A stretch of DNA of 64,000 nucleotides from the NCBI GenBank assembly GCA_963920665.1, contig OY987264.1:31290906-31354905 (forward strand), given 5' to 3'. A program made the translations under genes and the position numbers. Under the pieces are notes generated by a model, which did not search any database, was not told the DNA's origin, and saw nothing but the letters and a program-made list of their open reading frames with translations. Shown here one piece after another: positions 21,061 to 32,765 of this stretch. How positions within the stretch are numbered: the stretch's first letter is position 1; the number at the start of each line of letters is the position of its first letter. This stretch comes from Straminergon stramineum. Its lineage: Eukaryota; Streptophyta; Bryopsida; Hypnales; Calliergonaceae.

Positions 21061-23695
21061 ATTTGTCACCAGAGCCAGTATTTGGGTTTGCCATTCATTC
21101 CCCGGATCCTCCAAAAGGCCAGTCAGTTGATACAGCTAGCATATTATTTTCATGCATCCCAATGTACGATACTGTTGAGGATACTACGCAGGAGAGTTGG
21201 AGAGGGGATCTACACTACTGTTATCGCAATCGGCAGTGTTTGGGAAACTTTTTGAATTTCACCGGCTAATTTCCTCCAATTCCTATAGTCAACCGGTTAT
21301 TGAAGTTCCCATCCCGGTTATTTTCTCTATTTTCTACTAGAAATAGAAATTTTCTAGATTATTTCACCAGTTTTTTGTCAATGTTTTCGAATTGCAACTG
21401 GATATTTTCCCAAATCCACTGGCTAACTTTGAACTAACTGCCGGATTTTTCCGTTCATTGATCGCAACCCATAACTGACACTAATAGCAACTGAGCAAAT
21501 TTACTACTATTAGACATATGAAGTAGCAGTCTGTTGTACCTAATTGGCAAGTTGGCAAATGAAAGAGGATTTCAACGCACTTTAGCTTGTATTGTTTGAA
21601 CCCTATATGAATAAGTTGTGAAGTTTCAAAGTATTATGACCTCTAAGTGTACCAAAACAATAACTTCAGATTCTCTAAGGCCTCTCATGTTCAAATTGTG
21701 AAAATCTTGAGTGATCAATATTTAGGTTTTAGTGTCGTTTTTTGGTTGAAATGTAGGTGTCGCATTTTGAGCAATGATGGGTGGAGTACATGGAAAAAAT
21801 TGCAAAAGATATGTCCCTTTTGCATCTTGAACAACATTGGTGGTATTTTTTTTACGGGGTGGGGGAGGACACAAAGATGGCATAATTGGATAGGTGGTTT
21901 TTGGAAAGAAGGTCACTCCATAAAGTAATATGATGTATGATACTATGTATAGCAATATTTTCAATACTTTTAGGTATAATAGTCAACATGTATTTTTCTG
22001 AGTCTTTTTCCCATCTTCTACGATAGATGCTAGCTTCAATTATCCCTATATAAGTGTTGATCATTCATGAAAGAAGCAAAATTGAAATTGTGTCAATTTT
22101 GAGTAGAAGATTTTCAATTGTGTATATATATACATATTGAGTGTTTCTCATATTAAGCATGTATTTTCACACATTGGAGGTGTATTTTTAGTGTTGATTA
22201 TTCTAAATGAATCATGAAAGCAATGTATACCCGCAATTCAAAGGTCCTTGAAGTAAATCTTTTATGAGTTTATTAGTGTTGCAAGCCTATATTTGTGCTT
22301 TATTCATATGCTGATGTCAACAACCTTGTATATATTGTTAAAAAAATCAAAATTCTCACAATACCAATAGTGGAATATTGTCCTAATTTTTTGCATACTT
22401 TAATTGCCTATCACTCATTCTCTAATTTGGTGTAGTTACTTTTTCCTAGACTTTTTTACTTCAAATCCTCTATCTTCAATATTCCCACATTTGTTAAAGA
22501 TGTTGTCTATATTTTTGCTCTAACCAAAATAGCTCTAGGAATAAAAAAATTAAATAATCCTTGTAGCTAATATCTCCAACTTTACACATGGTGCTATATG
22601 ATTGTGAAGTATTAGATTTTTTCATGAATAGTTTTGGATTTTTCTTAAGATGCTTCAAACATGCTTCTAGAATATACTTGAGTTTTTTCTAATTCTTAAC
22701 TGTGACAATTCACATGAACCACAAAACTTCTCAAATGAAAATGTTGTGAGTGGATAACCATTCAATCATTTCTAAAGTTGTTGAAAAAGATTGTACTTGC
22801 TTAAGAGGGTGAATAACTAAGGCTTCTCTTCAACTTGCTAAAGTAAAAGGGATTCTTCTATGTAGAGTCCTTACTACCTTGTAATTAGAGTTGAGGCACA
22901 AAATGTTGTTGGTTGTATTGAACTTCAATTTTGTTGAATTGGCAATATTCTACAAATCAGAAATTGTAGCATATATCTTCACAAAGGTCTTAATTTGGGC
23001 CCACAAATTAGGAATAATTATGTAGATTTTGGTTTCAAGCTACAAGGCCTAAACCACATTACAATAATGCAATATTAGAAATTTAACGAAATTAACGTTA
23101 TGGGTAGTTGAGTATTTTTACATCCAACTATTGGACTAGGATAACTTGCAAAAAGTGTCCAATATAGAAATGATAGAATTGGGGAGAAAGGATTGGTAAC
23201 CTTTGAATCAATTTTTGTTTCTTCATGATTTTGGAGAAGTAGCTAGTTGTTTCTTCAATTCTTATGTGATAGTTTGTGATAGTTTGTGATATCCATATCA
23301 AAACTAAAGTAATACCTAGGTAAAATTTGGTTGTTGGTCTTAAAATACAACAATAATGTGACCATTTTGACCGAAAAAAAAGGAAGTTTTTTTTGTGCAA
23401 AATAGTCAACATCTTTTTGGATGTAGTCAATTGGCAAAAAATAGTGTATAAAAAAAACATTTCTTTGAATGGAAAGATTATCCAAAAGGCTAACTCAAGT
23501 GAGTGTAATTTTGTAAAAGTCTGTTGGTACGAAATAGTCGGTGACTGTGATTACAAATTAGGACCATTACCGTATAATCTTCTTTCTATCTTATCTTCTA
23601 TAACAGGAAACATTGTGAGCAGCCACTCTTTTGCACTGAAAGGAAAAAGTAGTAAGTTTATTGGCTCCCCTATCAGAAGCAAGTAACTACCTCCC
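21061..23695. other. Intergenic, mostly AT-rich
   Basis: No gene was recognised. Near 23,076-23,103 there is a half-copy of the ATTTAACGAAATT-ACGTTAT arm found in the intron MITE at 29.5 kb. Confidence 0.4.
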
Positions 23696-24043
23696 CTAAA
23701 TCTCCTGCCTGTAAAAAGCAAAATACTTTTGCACGTCTTTTAGCCGGCCTTTTGGCTGGCGGATCAGATCACGATTCACGTCTAGAAAACGAAGGTTCCG
23801 TAATCCGTACGGGCTCTGGGGTAGTGCTGAGAGCGTTCCTTGGAGGAGAACAAATTTGGAGCTTTGCCCTAAACTTTGGCTGTTGCCGCTGTTCTCCAAG
23901 TGAACGCCGTTGGTGGCAATTGTGTCCCGTTCTTCAGGCGTCCCAAACCAGGTGAACCTGCGAGCCAGGTCGTCCAGCAGATTATTCATAAGATTTTTAG
24001 TATACTTATATTCCGCATGCGCCTCTAGTATCAAATCATTCAT
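23696..24043 (-). pseudogene. Possible LRR-like gene fragment
   Basis: A 115-codon open frame in a locally GC-rich patch surrounded by AT-rich DNA. The part LPQSPYGLRNLRFLDVNRD has the L-x-x-L-x-x-L-x-x-N/D look of a leucine-rich repeat. The preceding DDLARRFTWFGTPEERD is polar. There is no second clear repeat, no signal peptide and no kinase or NB-ARC domain. The fragment could be the relic of an LRR protein or a chance frame in former exonic DNA. Confidence 0.2.
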
Positions 24044-26480
24044 GATTCATTCACACATGGTAGTAGGTTTCAACAAAGGCGAGATACACTGTCGTTGTGA
24101 CTGCACATCCCAAGATATGGCGCATCCACCGCCGCACGGCAAGGGACCTGTGACAAGTCACAACAGAACTTTCTCCAAACTGAAGTTGAGTTTGCTATGA
24201 ACTTTCCGTTTAATTCATGACAAACAAACATAATATATTCTGAAGTTGACGGAGCCGAATCAAGGCTTTATACTGTGCAGTCCAGTTCCAAGAGGACTTT
24301 ATACATAGTAACTTACTAAATTTTACTGATGTGTGGTTTTGCCAAAGAATCTGTGACAGTAAAAGGCGTTTATATATGTGAATTATGCTGCACCTGGGAT
24401 CGAACTTTATGTTGGACGGAGTGTTTTCAGATCTTGGTGCAATCAAGGTAGTTTGTCTCTGTTAGCAACTTTGAGAATCATGCCTGGACAATATACAACT
24501 GCTGTGCCCAAAGTTCTGAACGATTCTTTGAAGTAATTAACACTGACTATTCCTGAATCCTGAGGCTTCGAGATATTATTTTCCCCCTAAATGATCAACC
24601 ATTCACTCGGTGGACACTCAATGAATAATTTGAAAAGTGCATTTCTTCTAATTCATATTCATTGGAAGTTGCATAGAAAATGTCTGATATATCAATGGAA
24701 AGAAGAATTAATGCATGATAGAGATATTTTGAAGAAGTTTGGAGTCATTCATTGTGATTTTCTTGAAAGTTTATAAATATTTCTGATGCAATCCTTATCG
24801 ATCCTTTCCTTCTTACCTTTCTACCTGTGAAACAATTCATTGCAAAAGAAGGTTGAAATAAGCTTATTGGGAACTTATCCCCGAGAAAAATTTCAAACAT
24901 GATGGTGTTGAGGATTGCCTAAATAAAGTTCAGTCGTTGACTGGGGTGTGGTAGGCCGCGACTGCGGGACCTACCGACCTTATTACCTCCCAGTAGAAAC
25001 TAGAAAGTAATGTTAGTAAACAAAGTGTAATTGACTGTGTGGATGTGTGGTCTTCCGATCAGGCAGACAGGATTTTCAAGTACACTTCCGTATCATTCAC
25101 GTACTTGGGCTTCAAAGTCTAATATCGTCCAGCTTTAATCGTAACCTACCCGGAACCAGACGCACTCTCATCTATCTCACTGTCAGTTTACCAAAATGCA
25201 ACCAAAATCTCCATTCTCAAATCGTCAATCACTTGCACAACTTTATACGAGCCATTACAAACAAAGTCAAAAAACTTATTACTCCGTGCTTCCCAATACT
25301 TACCTTACATTAGTTTATTCAAGCTTTCGATCACGGAACCACCCCTTTCGGTTGCACACCCATCAAAAACACTTGATTCACAATCAGTTTACTAGGCAAG
25401 CATGTTTTCCGGCAGACCTCAGATTCAGGAAAAAAGTTCCAATAATTTGATTCTTGTTGTGGGTAACTGAGTATGGCGATTATAGTATTTTACAGTACAG
25501 TCAAACCTACGTATATGTTACAAGTAGGGAGTAGTTCAAGATTTCTAACACATACAACATTATATAACATTAACACGTCACAAATAATATGTATTTGACT
25601 TAACAAATTTTGGATTATTAACAATAATATGACCTGGGTACGCAACTCTTGTGTTATACGCAGGGTCATTGACATTGAAATGGCTTAGAGGATGGCTTTT
25701 GTAAAAATTATATTAAATTAAAAAGATAAAAAAACTTAGGTGAAAATCAAATTAAAAAAAAAAATTGAATGTAAAGAATGTTGAGTTAACAAACATATTA
25801 AAAAAAAATTCACAATATATATGAAGAATTTAAACACTTATACATAATTTTCAAAAATCTATACAAGAATTTTCCTCCAATTAAAATTAAAATTCATTCA
25901 TAGGGTTTTATTTATAGTAATGAAATCTTAAATTTTTATTAAAAAGTCCAAAAAGTTGGGTAGCTTGTCTCATGATACATGTTTAAAAAAAATTCAAATA
26001 ATTAGTTTTTTAATGCTATTATTGTCCTCAAAGAATGTTCTTTTTACGTATATAATGACATTTTTGGATTCCTTGTTAAGAGGGCTACAAGAATTTTTTC
26101 CATTAAAACAAATTACATCCCTTGAGATTGGACTAAAATGCATTATAAGTGATTATAACTAGGACCATATAATATGGGAATTGCATACCCAGGTAATATG
26201 AATACTAATTTATCAGCATTGGGGCTGTTCTAACACATAACAACGTACAGACATTTGCAAAGGATGTTATGAAGAATCAGTAACGTTTAACATCTAATAT
26301 TTCTATTAGAGGATCTAGGAGAAGGGTGAACTTCTGTAACACATACTCCGGAGTATAAGACTTCATGCTTATCGAGGTAACAAGCATAGAGGTTCGACTT
26401 GCAACTGAATGCTCTTCACTCCTGTCTTAGTCATGCAACCGAGATCGACGACTCACAGTCTCTCCCTCCCTAAGGGATCC
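24044..26480. other. Intergenic
   Basis: Mixed GC up to about 25,450, then AT-rich up to about 26,200. No domain, RNA gene or bounded repeat was recognised. The last few hundred bases may hold distal regulatory sequence for the alveolin-like gene. Confidence 0.4.
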
Positions 26481-26570
26481 GTGGGCACGTGGCAGGGCGG
26501 TTTTCACCCTGGACCATACCAAGTGGTCAAGTATTTAACTTAACCCCATGGTCATAAATAAATGTGACCG
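26481..26570 (+). promoter_or_regulatory. Promoter of alveolin-like gene 1
   Basis: GCACGTGGCA (26,485-26,494) is a G-box/ABRE. A TATA-like CATAAATAAA lies about 60 bp downstream at 26,553. Both are about 1.1 kb before the ATG, so a spliced 5' UTR is implied. Donor-like sites occur at 26,720 (TAG|GTGAAT) and 26,857 (CAG|GTACAA). The best acceptor is CTGTAG ending at 27,642, 11 bp before the ATG. Confidence 0.5.
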
Positions 26571-27109
26571 ACTTCGTCCGCTGATTCCTCTTGTCCACTT
26601 GTGGATCACGTCTACTCGACTGCCAACCTAGACAGCGCATTGACATCGTCTTCCCCGGAGTGCCGTCCTCCTATTTCTGAACTCTAGCTTGCTCATGAGC
26701 TCCAGCTAACTTACAGTAGGTGAATTATATTGCTTGTTTCATCTTGACGCAGACTTTGGCCGAGTTTCATGCTAGCTTCGGAACTTGTTGTTGTCGATCT
26801 AGCTATCACTAGAACAAAGCCGTTTTGCTTCTGATCGAAATCGACTCTGAAAACAGGTACAATACTGAAGCATACATGGAACCAGTTGAAAAGCCAGTCA
26901 GTTCATTCTTATATATGTCCTTGTATCTACATGCGAAGTTTCGTTTAAGCGTCTCGCTAGATCATTCAAGAGTTTGCAATATATTGACCGTCAAGGAGAT
27001 TTCAGCTGCCATCATTTTCTGAAATCAAGCAGGACTCATTAGATTTGTACATGTCCTGGTGAAGCATGGAAGCAATTGTAACGATGACCTCGATGATTGT
27101 TCATATTCG

Positions 27110-27650
27110 TTGAAATGTTCAATTTCGAAGGGCCGAAACGGCGATGGAAGTTCAGCACTTGAAACTGAAACTGCGCCTATTTTACTGCAATCTGACAGTT
27201 CTTCGCATCATGAACCTAGCTCCCGCAATGTAATTTAGGGTGATGTGACTGTGTTCGTGTAGAGTTGCCATTGAAATGGTCTGTTTCTGAGTGCCGAAAT
27301 TGCGATTGAAGGTCAAGTGTCAAACCCTCACTAGTGTTCGGCAAACTGCTTCACTTTCACTGAAATTTGCCTTTTTGTCGAATCATGAAGCTCCTGACAT
27401 GTAATCTAGGATGACGTCATAGTGGTCGTGTAGTCTAGTGTTGAAATGGTCTGTTTCTGAGTGCTCAAACCGCGAAGTTCAAGTGCCGAACTCGCAACTG
27501 ATGTACGTCTCTGAGGTTCAGTTGAGGTACTAAATCTGCTCCAGATTGACTTAAACCGAGCCAGAATGACTGAAATCTGTCATTCCTCGAATCATGAAGC
27601 TCCTGAAATGTAATCTAGCTTGACATGCTTGTGCTCCTGTAGATTTTGTC
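27110..27650 (+). repeat. Triplicated segment at the 3' end of the leader intron
   Basis: Three direct units begin at about 27,110, 27,271 and 27,441. Shared blocks are TTGAAATGGTCTGTTTCTGA, GTGCCGAAA, TCATGAAGCTCCTGA, ATGTAATCTAG and a TCGTGTAG/CTCCTGTAG end. Each unit ends with a pyrimidine-poor but AG-terminated acceptor-like sequence. The last one is the likely 3' splice site just before the ATG. Confidence 0.8.
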
Positions 27651-27653
27651 GAG

Positions 27654-30600
27654 ATGGCGACTCTTCAAAGACCCGGCACAGGGACAGAACCTCCGACCAC
27701 GACCACCGAGCGGGCGGAAACCGGGGCAGAGACGGCACGCGTAGAAGACAAGGGTGTTGGGGGGCAAGTGGTGGAGGCGGCCAAGAATGTGGTCACGGGA
27801 CGAGACGAGCCAGGACTCCCAGCGACAGACCCAGCAGTGGTGGATCGTAGTGGCGTGATCGAGCCTGGAGTCGCAGAGTCGACGAGTACTGTTCCTCATC
27901 ACTACCACCACGACAATGGCGTTTTGGGACGTACTGAGGAGGAGCTCGCCAAACTGCGCACAAGGACGGATATCACGCACGAAGGCGAGGCGTATTGTCC
28001 TAATCCCAACATCCGAGATCTGGTATGCATGACGGGGCACTGGGTCTGCACCTTGGTATTAATTTGCCGAACTTGCAATTGACTCTGAACCGTAAGGGAG
28101 AATGCTTTGCAATGGCAGGAGCAGTGACAGAAGTTTGAGTACATGTGCCTCATGTGAGGAAGTTTGACTGCGCATGCGGGAGTTTGAGTCCACGGGAGGA
28201 AGTTTGAAGTTTGAGGTTTAAGTAGGACCTTACTCGAGCCAATGCTACAGGGACAGAGTCCCTCTCTAGTGGCCTAGACTGCATAGCTGCTTGTTTCAAC
28301 CATTTGTGGTTTTGCCGAGGTTCTGTGATACAGAATTGCCTCGCTGGTTGTATGGTTGTATACATATTCTTTCAAGCGCTGTTTCTGAGGAGTTCGAAAT
28401 TGTGGCAAGTTCTGAACATGTACTTGGACTGCGTATGTTGGATTTGAGGTTCGACTGGAACCCGAATGTAACCAGTATGAGGACATGATGTGTTAACTGT
28501 CATGCAGCCCCGGGAGTTCGAGACCCGGGTGACGGTCATCCAGCGCTACCCTGAGATGCGAACGATCGAGAAGACGGACTTTATTAAAGAAATTCACCAT
28601 GAGGATCGCACCATCATTGTGCCCAAGACGCGCATCATCATGGACGAAATCGAGCGCATCGACCGGGTTCCAGTCGTGCGGCAGGTGCCCAAGACGAGAA
28701 TCGAGATTATCCACCGGTAAGTCATCTCAACCACTTTATTATTAATTCTTTAGGTTCTTAGACACTGCTGTATATGTATGCCGACTTGATGCTGATGTAA
28801 CAAGCCGTTGGAGGGTCGAAATTTATATTAATGCAACAATAATTTTGCCTGTTAGTAAGGGTGCAAAATTAGTATCACGGGTGACCGCAAAATCAATGTC
28901 GCTTCAAAATACGATTATTGCTTGAAATGGGTTCAATGAGAGTGGCTTGGACAAAGACCCAGCGACCGTCAATTGAGTCAAACCACACTAGGGTCTGGAT
29001 GCAGTCGAAGGCACTAGATCGTACGAGAACCGTTTTCTTGGTCCGGCGGGAACATGAACGGTTCCTGTGGGGCTTCTTGAGCTTGTAGTCTGTTGATTCT
29101 TACTTCTTAAGTTTTGCCCAGGTTTGATTCATCAGGTTGAGTGTGATGTTTTGATTTTTAGTGGAAGAAAGTGTCCGCTTGTTCGTTTTCAGAAAAGAAA
29201 AGAAATGGGTTCAATATAATGATATTTTAACATGCTCTAGTTTAAAATTGTGTGACTTTGCAAAATCGGAATAATTTTTTGTTGTAGAGGTACAGTGGTA
29301 GTCTCTGGGGCTGGACCCTTTGTCAGTGTAGCGTGTTCCAGAGCTCAGATGAAATTGAACTTGAAAGTTAGAGCTCCAAATGACTTACTTGATACTCGTC
29401 AATTTTGTTCAGAAGGATGATGCACTTGACGTCAATTCGTTAAATCGGCGATATTCCATTACTTCGCGTGGCCTGACACCCAATCTATACCTGTCCTAGT
29501 TTGTGGTCTGAAATCAGACCTTTGCTAAGATATGTGTCACGGTTGTGCCGTTGTGGAATATCGCCAATTTAACGAAATTGACGTTATTTGAAGTTTCAGA
29601 CATGCGACTGAATTGCAAACAACTGAACCAATATTAACGAACTCGTACGAGGTCTGTATGCAGGGTTGTGACGGAGGAGCGCGAGGTGACGGAGATGGTG
29701 GAAGAAGTGGAGTACATCGACGTGCCCCGGATTGAGATGGTGCCCCGTGTCATCACCGAAGATGTCGAGGAGAAAATCATAGTCCCGGTGGTGAGAGAGG
29801 TGCCCGTTACGCGCATGGTGGAAGTGCCCACCGGAAAGTACGTCCCCTACCTCATGCACCACTATTGTAATTCTATCCTGAACTGTATGTATTCATTCAT
29901 TCATTCATTCCATAACTGAATTCGTTACCTCAGATCGAATTGTAACTGCAAAATTAATTAACGTCCGATCCGAAATTTGACATTGATTGATGAAATATGG
30001 AAGTCACAGGGAGATCCGGGGGGAGACCGATCATCTCTGGTTCCCGGAGTCTCATTCCCGGGTAACAGTGACATTGCCAACAGAAAAAATTTATGGCACT
30101 GGTTTCCTTTGTTTACTTGCTGGATCCCCCGTTGTTAATGAATCATCGAGGAAACCCTTGATATTCCCAACAAGCCGCTCATATTGAATCCCCTGTACAC
30201 AAGAGGTAGATAGTTCGTGAGAGCATGTATCTGCTAGGTACATGTTTCACGCCGGGATTCGAAATGAGCTTCTTGTCCCTTTAATGGAATCAAGGATAAT
30301 TTCCCTGTGAGTTTTGTGGTCTAGTGACGCTGCATGCATGTACGGTCGCAAGTTTCTCGATTGCTGCACGAGAAACTAAGGCTCAAAGTTCACCTGATTG
30401 CTGAAGGGAACCTCTCCCTTGCTGTGTGGTGAATGGAGACTTACACTGCGTTACACTTCGACCATTGAGGTCAATCATATTCTGATGGGATTTGATATGC
30501 ATTGCTATGGTTGTAGCTACTGCGAGGCCCCCGTGGGCGACTTCATCAACCCTGGCCACTTCAACCTCATCAGCGGTCGCAAGCACCGCAGCCGCAAGTC

Positions 30601-30808
30601 CAAGACCCACAACGGCGGCTTGCTTCACAAATCCAAGAGCTCCTCCTCGTCGTCCTCCTCCGACGATTCCAAGGCCACTGCAGTCCCTGTTGTTGCAGGA
30701 GACTCTGTGGCTGCGTCCACTGTCAAGCACCATGCCGACGGATCCGCAACTGTCAGCCCCTCATCGTCCAAGCGGAAAAGCTTGTTGCAGAGAATCATTC
30801 ACCACTAG
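27654..30808 (+). CDS. Alveolin-like repeat protein 1 (four exons, 347 aa)
   Basis: Exons are 27,654-28,022, 28,508-28,716, 29,664-29,837 and 30,517-30,808. All junctions are GT-AG and the frame closes at TAG. Residues 1-110 are polar and disordered-looking, ending in EGEAYCPNPN. Exons 2-3 (124-250) are charged valine/proline repeats such as TIIVPKTRIIMDEIERIDRVP and EEKIIVPVVREVPVTRMVEV, in the style of alveolin/IMC and charged-repeat-motif cytoskeletal proteins. Exon 4 has YCEAPVGDFINP, then SSSSSSSSDD (292-301), like a dehydrin S-segment, and ends KRKSLLQRIIHH, a short basic amphipathic tail. No membrane span or signal is seen. In alveolates such repeats build a sub-membrane filament network. 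In plants the role is unknown; membrane- or cortex-associated filament or stress protection is inference. A close paralog lies at 47,384-48,746. An ABRE lies upstream. Confidence 0.75.
29429..29584. mobile_element. Short MITE in intron 2 of alveolin-like gene 1
   Basis: Arms of about 30 bp are inverted: ACGTCAATTCGTTAAATCGG with CGATATTCCA on the left and TGGAATATCG with CCAATTTAACGAAATTGACG on the right. The whole is 156 bp. The second paralog's matching intron (89 bp) has nothing like it. A half-arm copy lies near 23,076-23,103. Confidence 0.75.
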
Positions 30809-31079
30809 TACCTGCCCGGGGTCCCAATGTCACCGAGACTGTCGATCTCTGGTTTCAATGTTTCATGTGGTTAGGGCAAGACTGTCACTGGTCTCATATA
30901 TGTGATTAGGGCTACTGGCATGAATGCATGGAATGAATTAGCTGGTTGATTAGCGCAGTTAATTTATCAGAGATTCATCGATCAAGTGGTTACCAATTTG
31001 CAAGATTCAGTTGCGTGTTTAATTTTGTTTCCATAGTGTACAATATAGTGGTCCATTGTTTTCGCCCCGGTTCTGGCAA

Positions 31080-31505
31080 CTGCAGGCAACTAAGATTCTG
31101 TGGCTGCATCCGATCCACTGACAAGCACCATGTCGACTTATTCGCAACTGTAAGGCCCTCGTCGTCCAAGCGGAAAATCTTGTTGCAGAGAATCATTCAA
31201 GTACACGCCCGGGGATTCAAGTTCACCAACTGAAGACTGTAGATCTGTGGTTTCATGTGATTAGGGCAATACTGTCAATCTCAGGTTTCATGTAATTAGG
31301 GCATGATCGTCGATCTCTGGTTTCATGTGATTAGGGCTACTGGTATGCATGGACGGAATTAAATAGCTGGATCAATTAGCGCAATTAATTTAACAGAGAA
31401 TTAGAAATCACCAACTTACGACGTTGCTAGATTCAGTTGCGTGTTTAATATGTTTCCATAGTGTACAATATAATGGTCCACTGTTTTCGTCTCGGTTCTG
31501 GACTT
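31080..31505 (+). pseudogene. Duplicated 3' end of alveolin-like gene 1 (broken)
   Basis: This is a direct, diverged copy of 30,700-31,077: the last ~35 codons plus the 3' UTR. Matches include TCTGTGGCTGC, ACAAGCACCATG, TCGTCCAAGCGGAAAA, TTGTTGCAGAGAATCATTCA, then TTTCATGTGATTAGGGC and TTCAGTTGCGTGTTTAAT. The copy of the coding part has an in-frame break (CTGTAAGGC) and runs past the original stop, so it does not encode the tail. In addition, a TTTCATGTxATTAGGGC block is repeated three times inside it. Confidence 0.85.
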
Positions 31506-32119
31506 CTGGTGTGATCTCGTCGTTGAGCTATATGGCTCTCCTGTGGTTGCCATTTATTTCAATATATGACTTGTACACCTTTGCAGCAGTTTTACAGGGT
31601 TGGTTTCAGTTGTTTGTGCAATTCTTGATTCGTTTTGAATCACTAAGGTAGAAGCACCAATTGTCAACCAGGCCCAGTATCCAACCTGTAGGGTGCACTA
31701 TTTCCAACCTTAGGCTAAAATTCAAGATTGGAATGTGTTATTTTGACCTTTTCAAGGTTGGGACTAATAAGGTTATGACACATGTTTCGAAGTGGTGAGC
31801 AAAATTGAGTGATGTGATTTGGAAGACTCTAGACATTGGCTACTAGTGAAATACACTTTCCGCCTCCCAAAATTCACTATAATTTCAATTTTAGGAATAA
31901 AATTCTGAAAATTTTGCTAATCATCCCCATATTTTCTATCTTCCATTCTTCCTGTATGGGAAAAAATTTTGCCACCTCAGATTCCTCAAGATCTACTCCA
32001 AAATTGCTTAAATGATCGACTACTGTAGTATTGATGCTTCTATCTCAGTAGTAGATTAGGTAATCTCAACTCTCCTAAATTGAAATTATGTCCAGTAATT
32101 GTAGAGCAGGCCAAGTTAT
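31506..32119. other. Intergenic
   Basis: No gene or bounded element was recognised. Confidence 0.4.
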
Positions 32120-32248
32120 CATTAGATGTTTTTTAAGAGCTTGGGAGGGCCGTTTCAGGCCTGTCCCCCACGCTGTTCCCGTAGCAGTGAGGGAACGGCT
32201 AACTGCTGTTAGCCATCATAAAGACCAAAAAATTATTATTATTATTAT

Positions 32249-32316
<68 letters not shown>

Positions 32317-32477
32317 CACCCTAAAATTGCAATAGAAGTCGAGCAAAAAAAATTTTAATTTAAAGAATTTGACGTGGCCGCCTCCTGACCACATCAGCGC
32401 GCCGAAGTGGCGCAGTTCACCGAGTTCCCCACTAAGGGGAACTCACAGTCTTCTAAATGGCCAGATTTCATCTAATG
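32120..32477. mobile_element. CATTAG-ended MITE, copy 3
   Basis: The ends are CATTAGATG and CATCTAATG. Interior blocks GAGGGCCGTTTCAGGCCTGT, GGGAACGGCTAACTGCTGTT and GGAACTCACAGTCTTC match copy 1 at 1,206-1,485. It contains an ATT tract followed by an AT tract of about 60 bp. Confidence 0.8.
32254..32314. repeat. (AT)n microsatellite
   Basis: About 30 AT units, preceded by an ATT run, inside the CATTAG-ended MITE. It can form a cruciform and is likely polymorphic. Confidence 0.95.
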
Positions 32478-32765
32478 CAAAAATAATTATTGGTTAGGAC
32501 CTACTAAGTTATGGGTGGTAAGGTTTAGAGGTTGGTAATAACCTTCGACTATTTTTGATGACTTGGCCTACTTTACAATTACCAAACATAATCTCTATGT
32601 AGGAGAGTTGAGTTTTTGTACTTCTTTGATTGCTTAACTAATCAAAACATGTCATGATGGCAAAACTCTCCCACATTTAGATTATATTAGATGGATCTGC
32701 AATTCCGCACTCACTAAGTCAATACTAATTGGTAATTTTAGAGATTTTTCTCAAATTTCTTTCAT

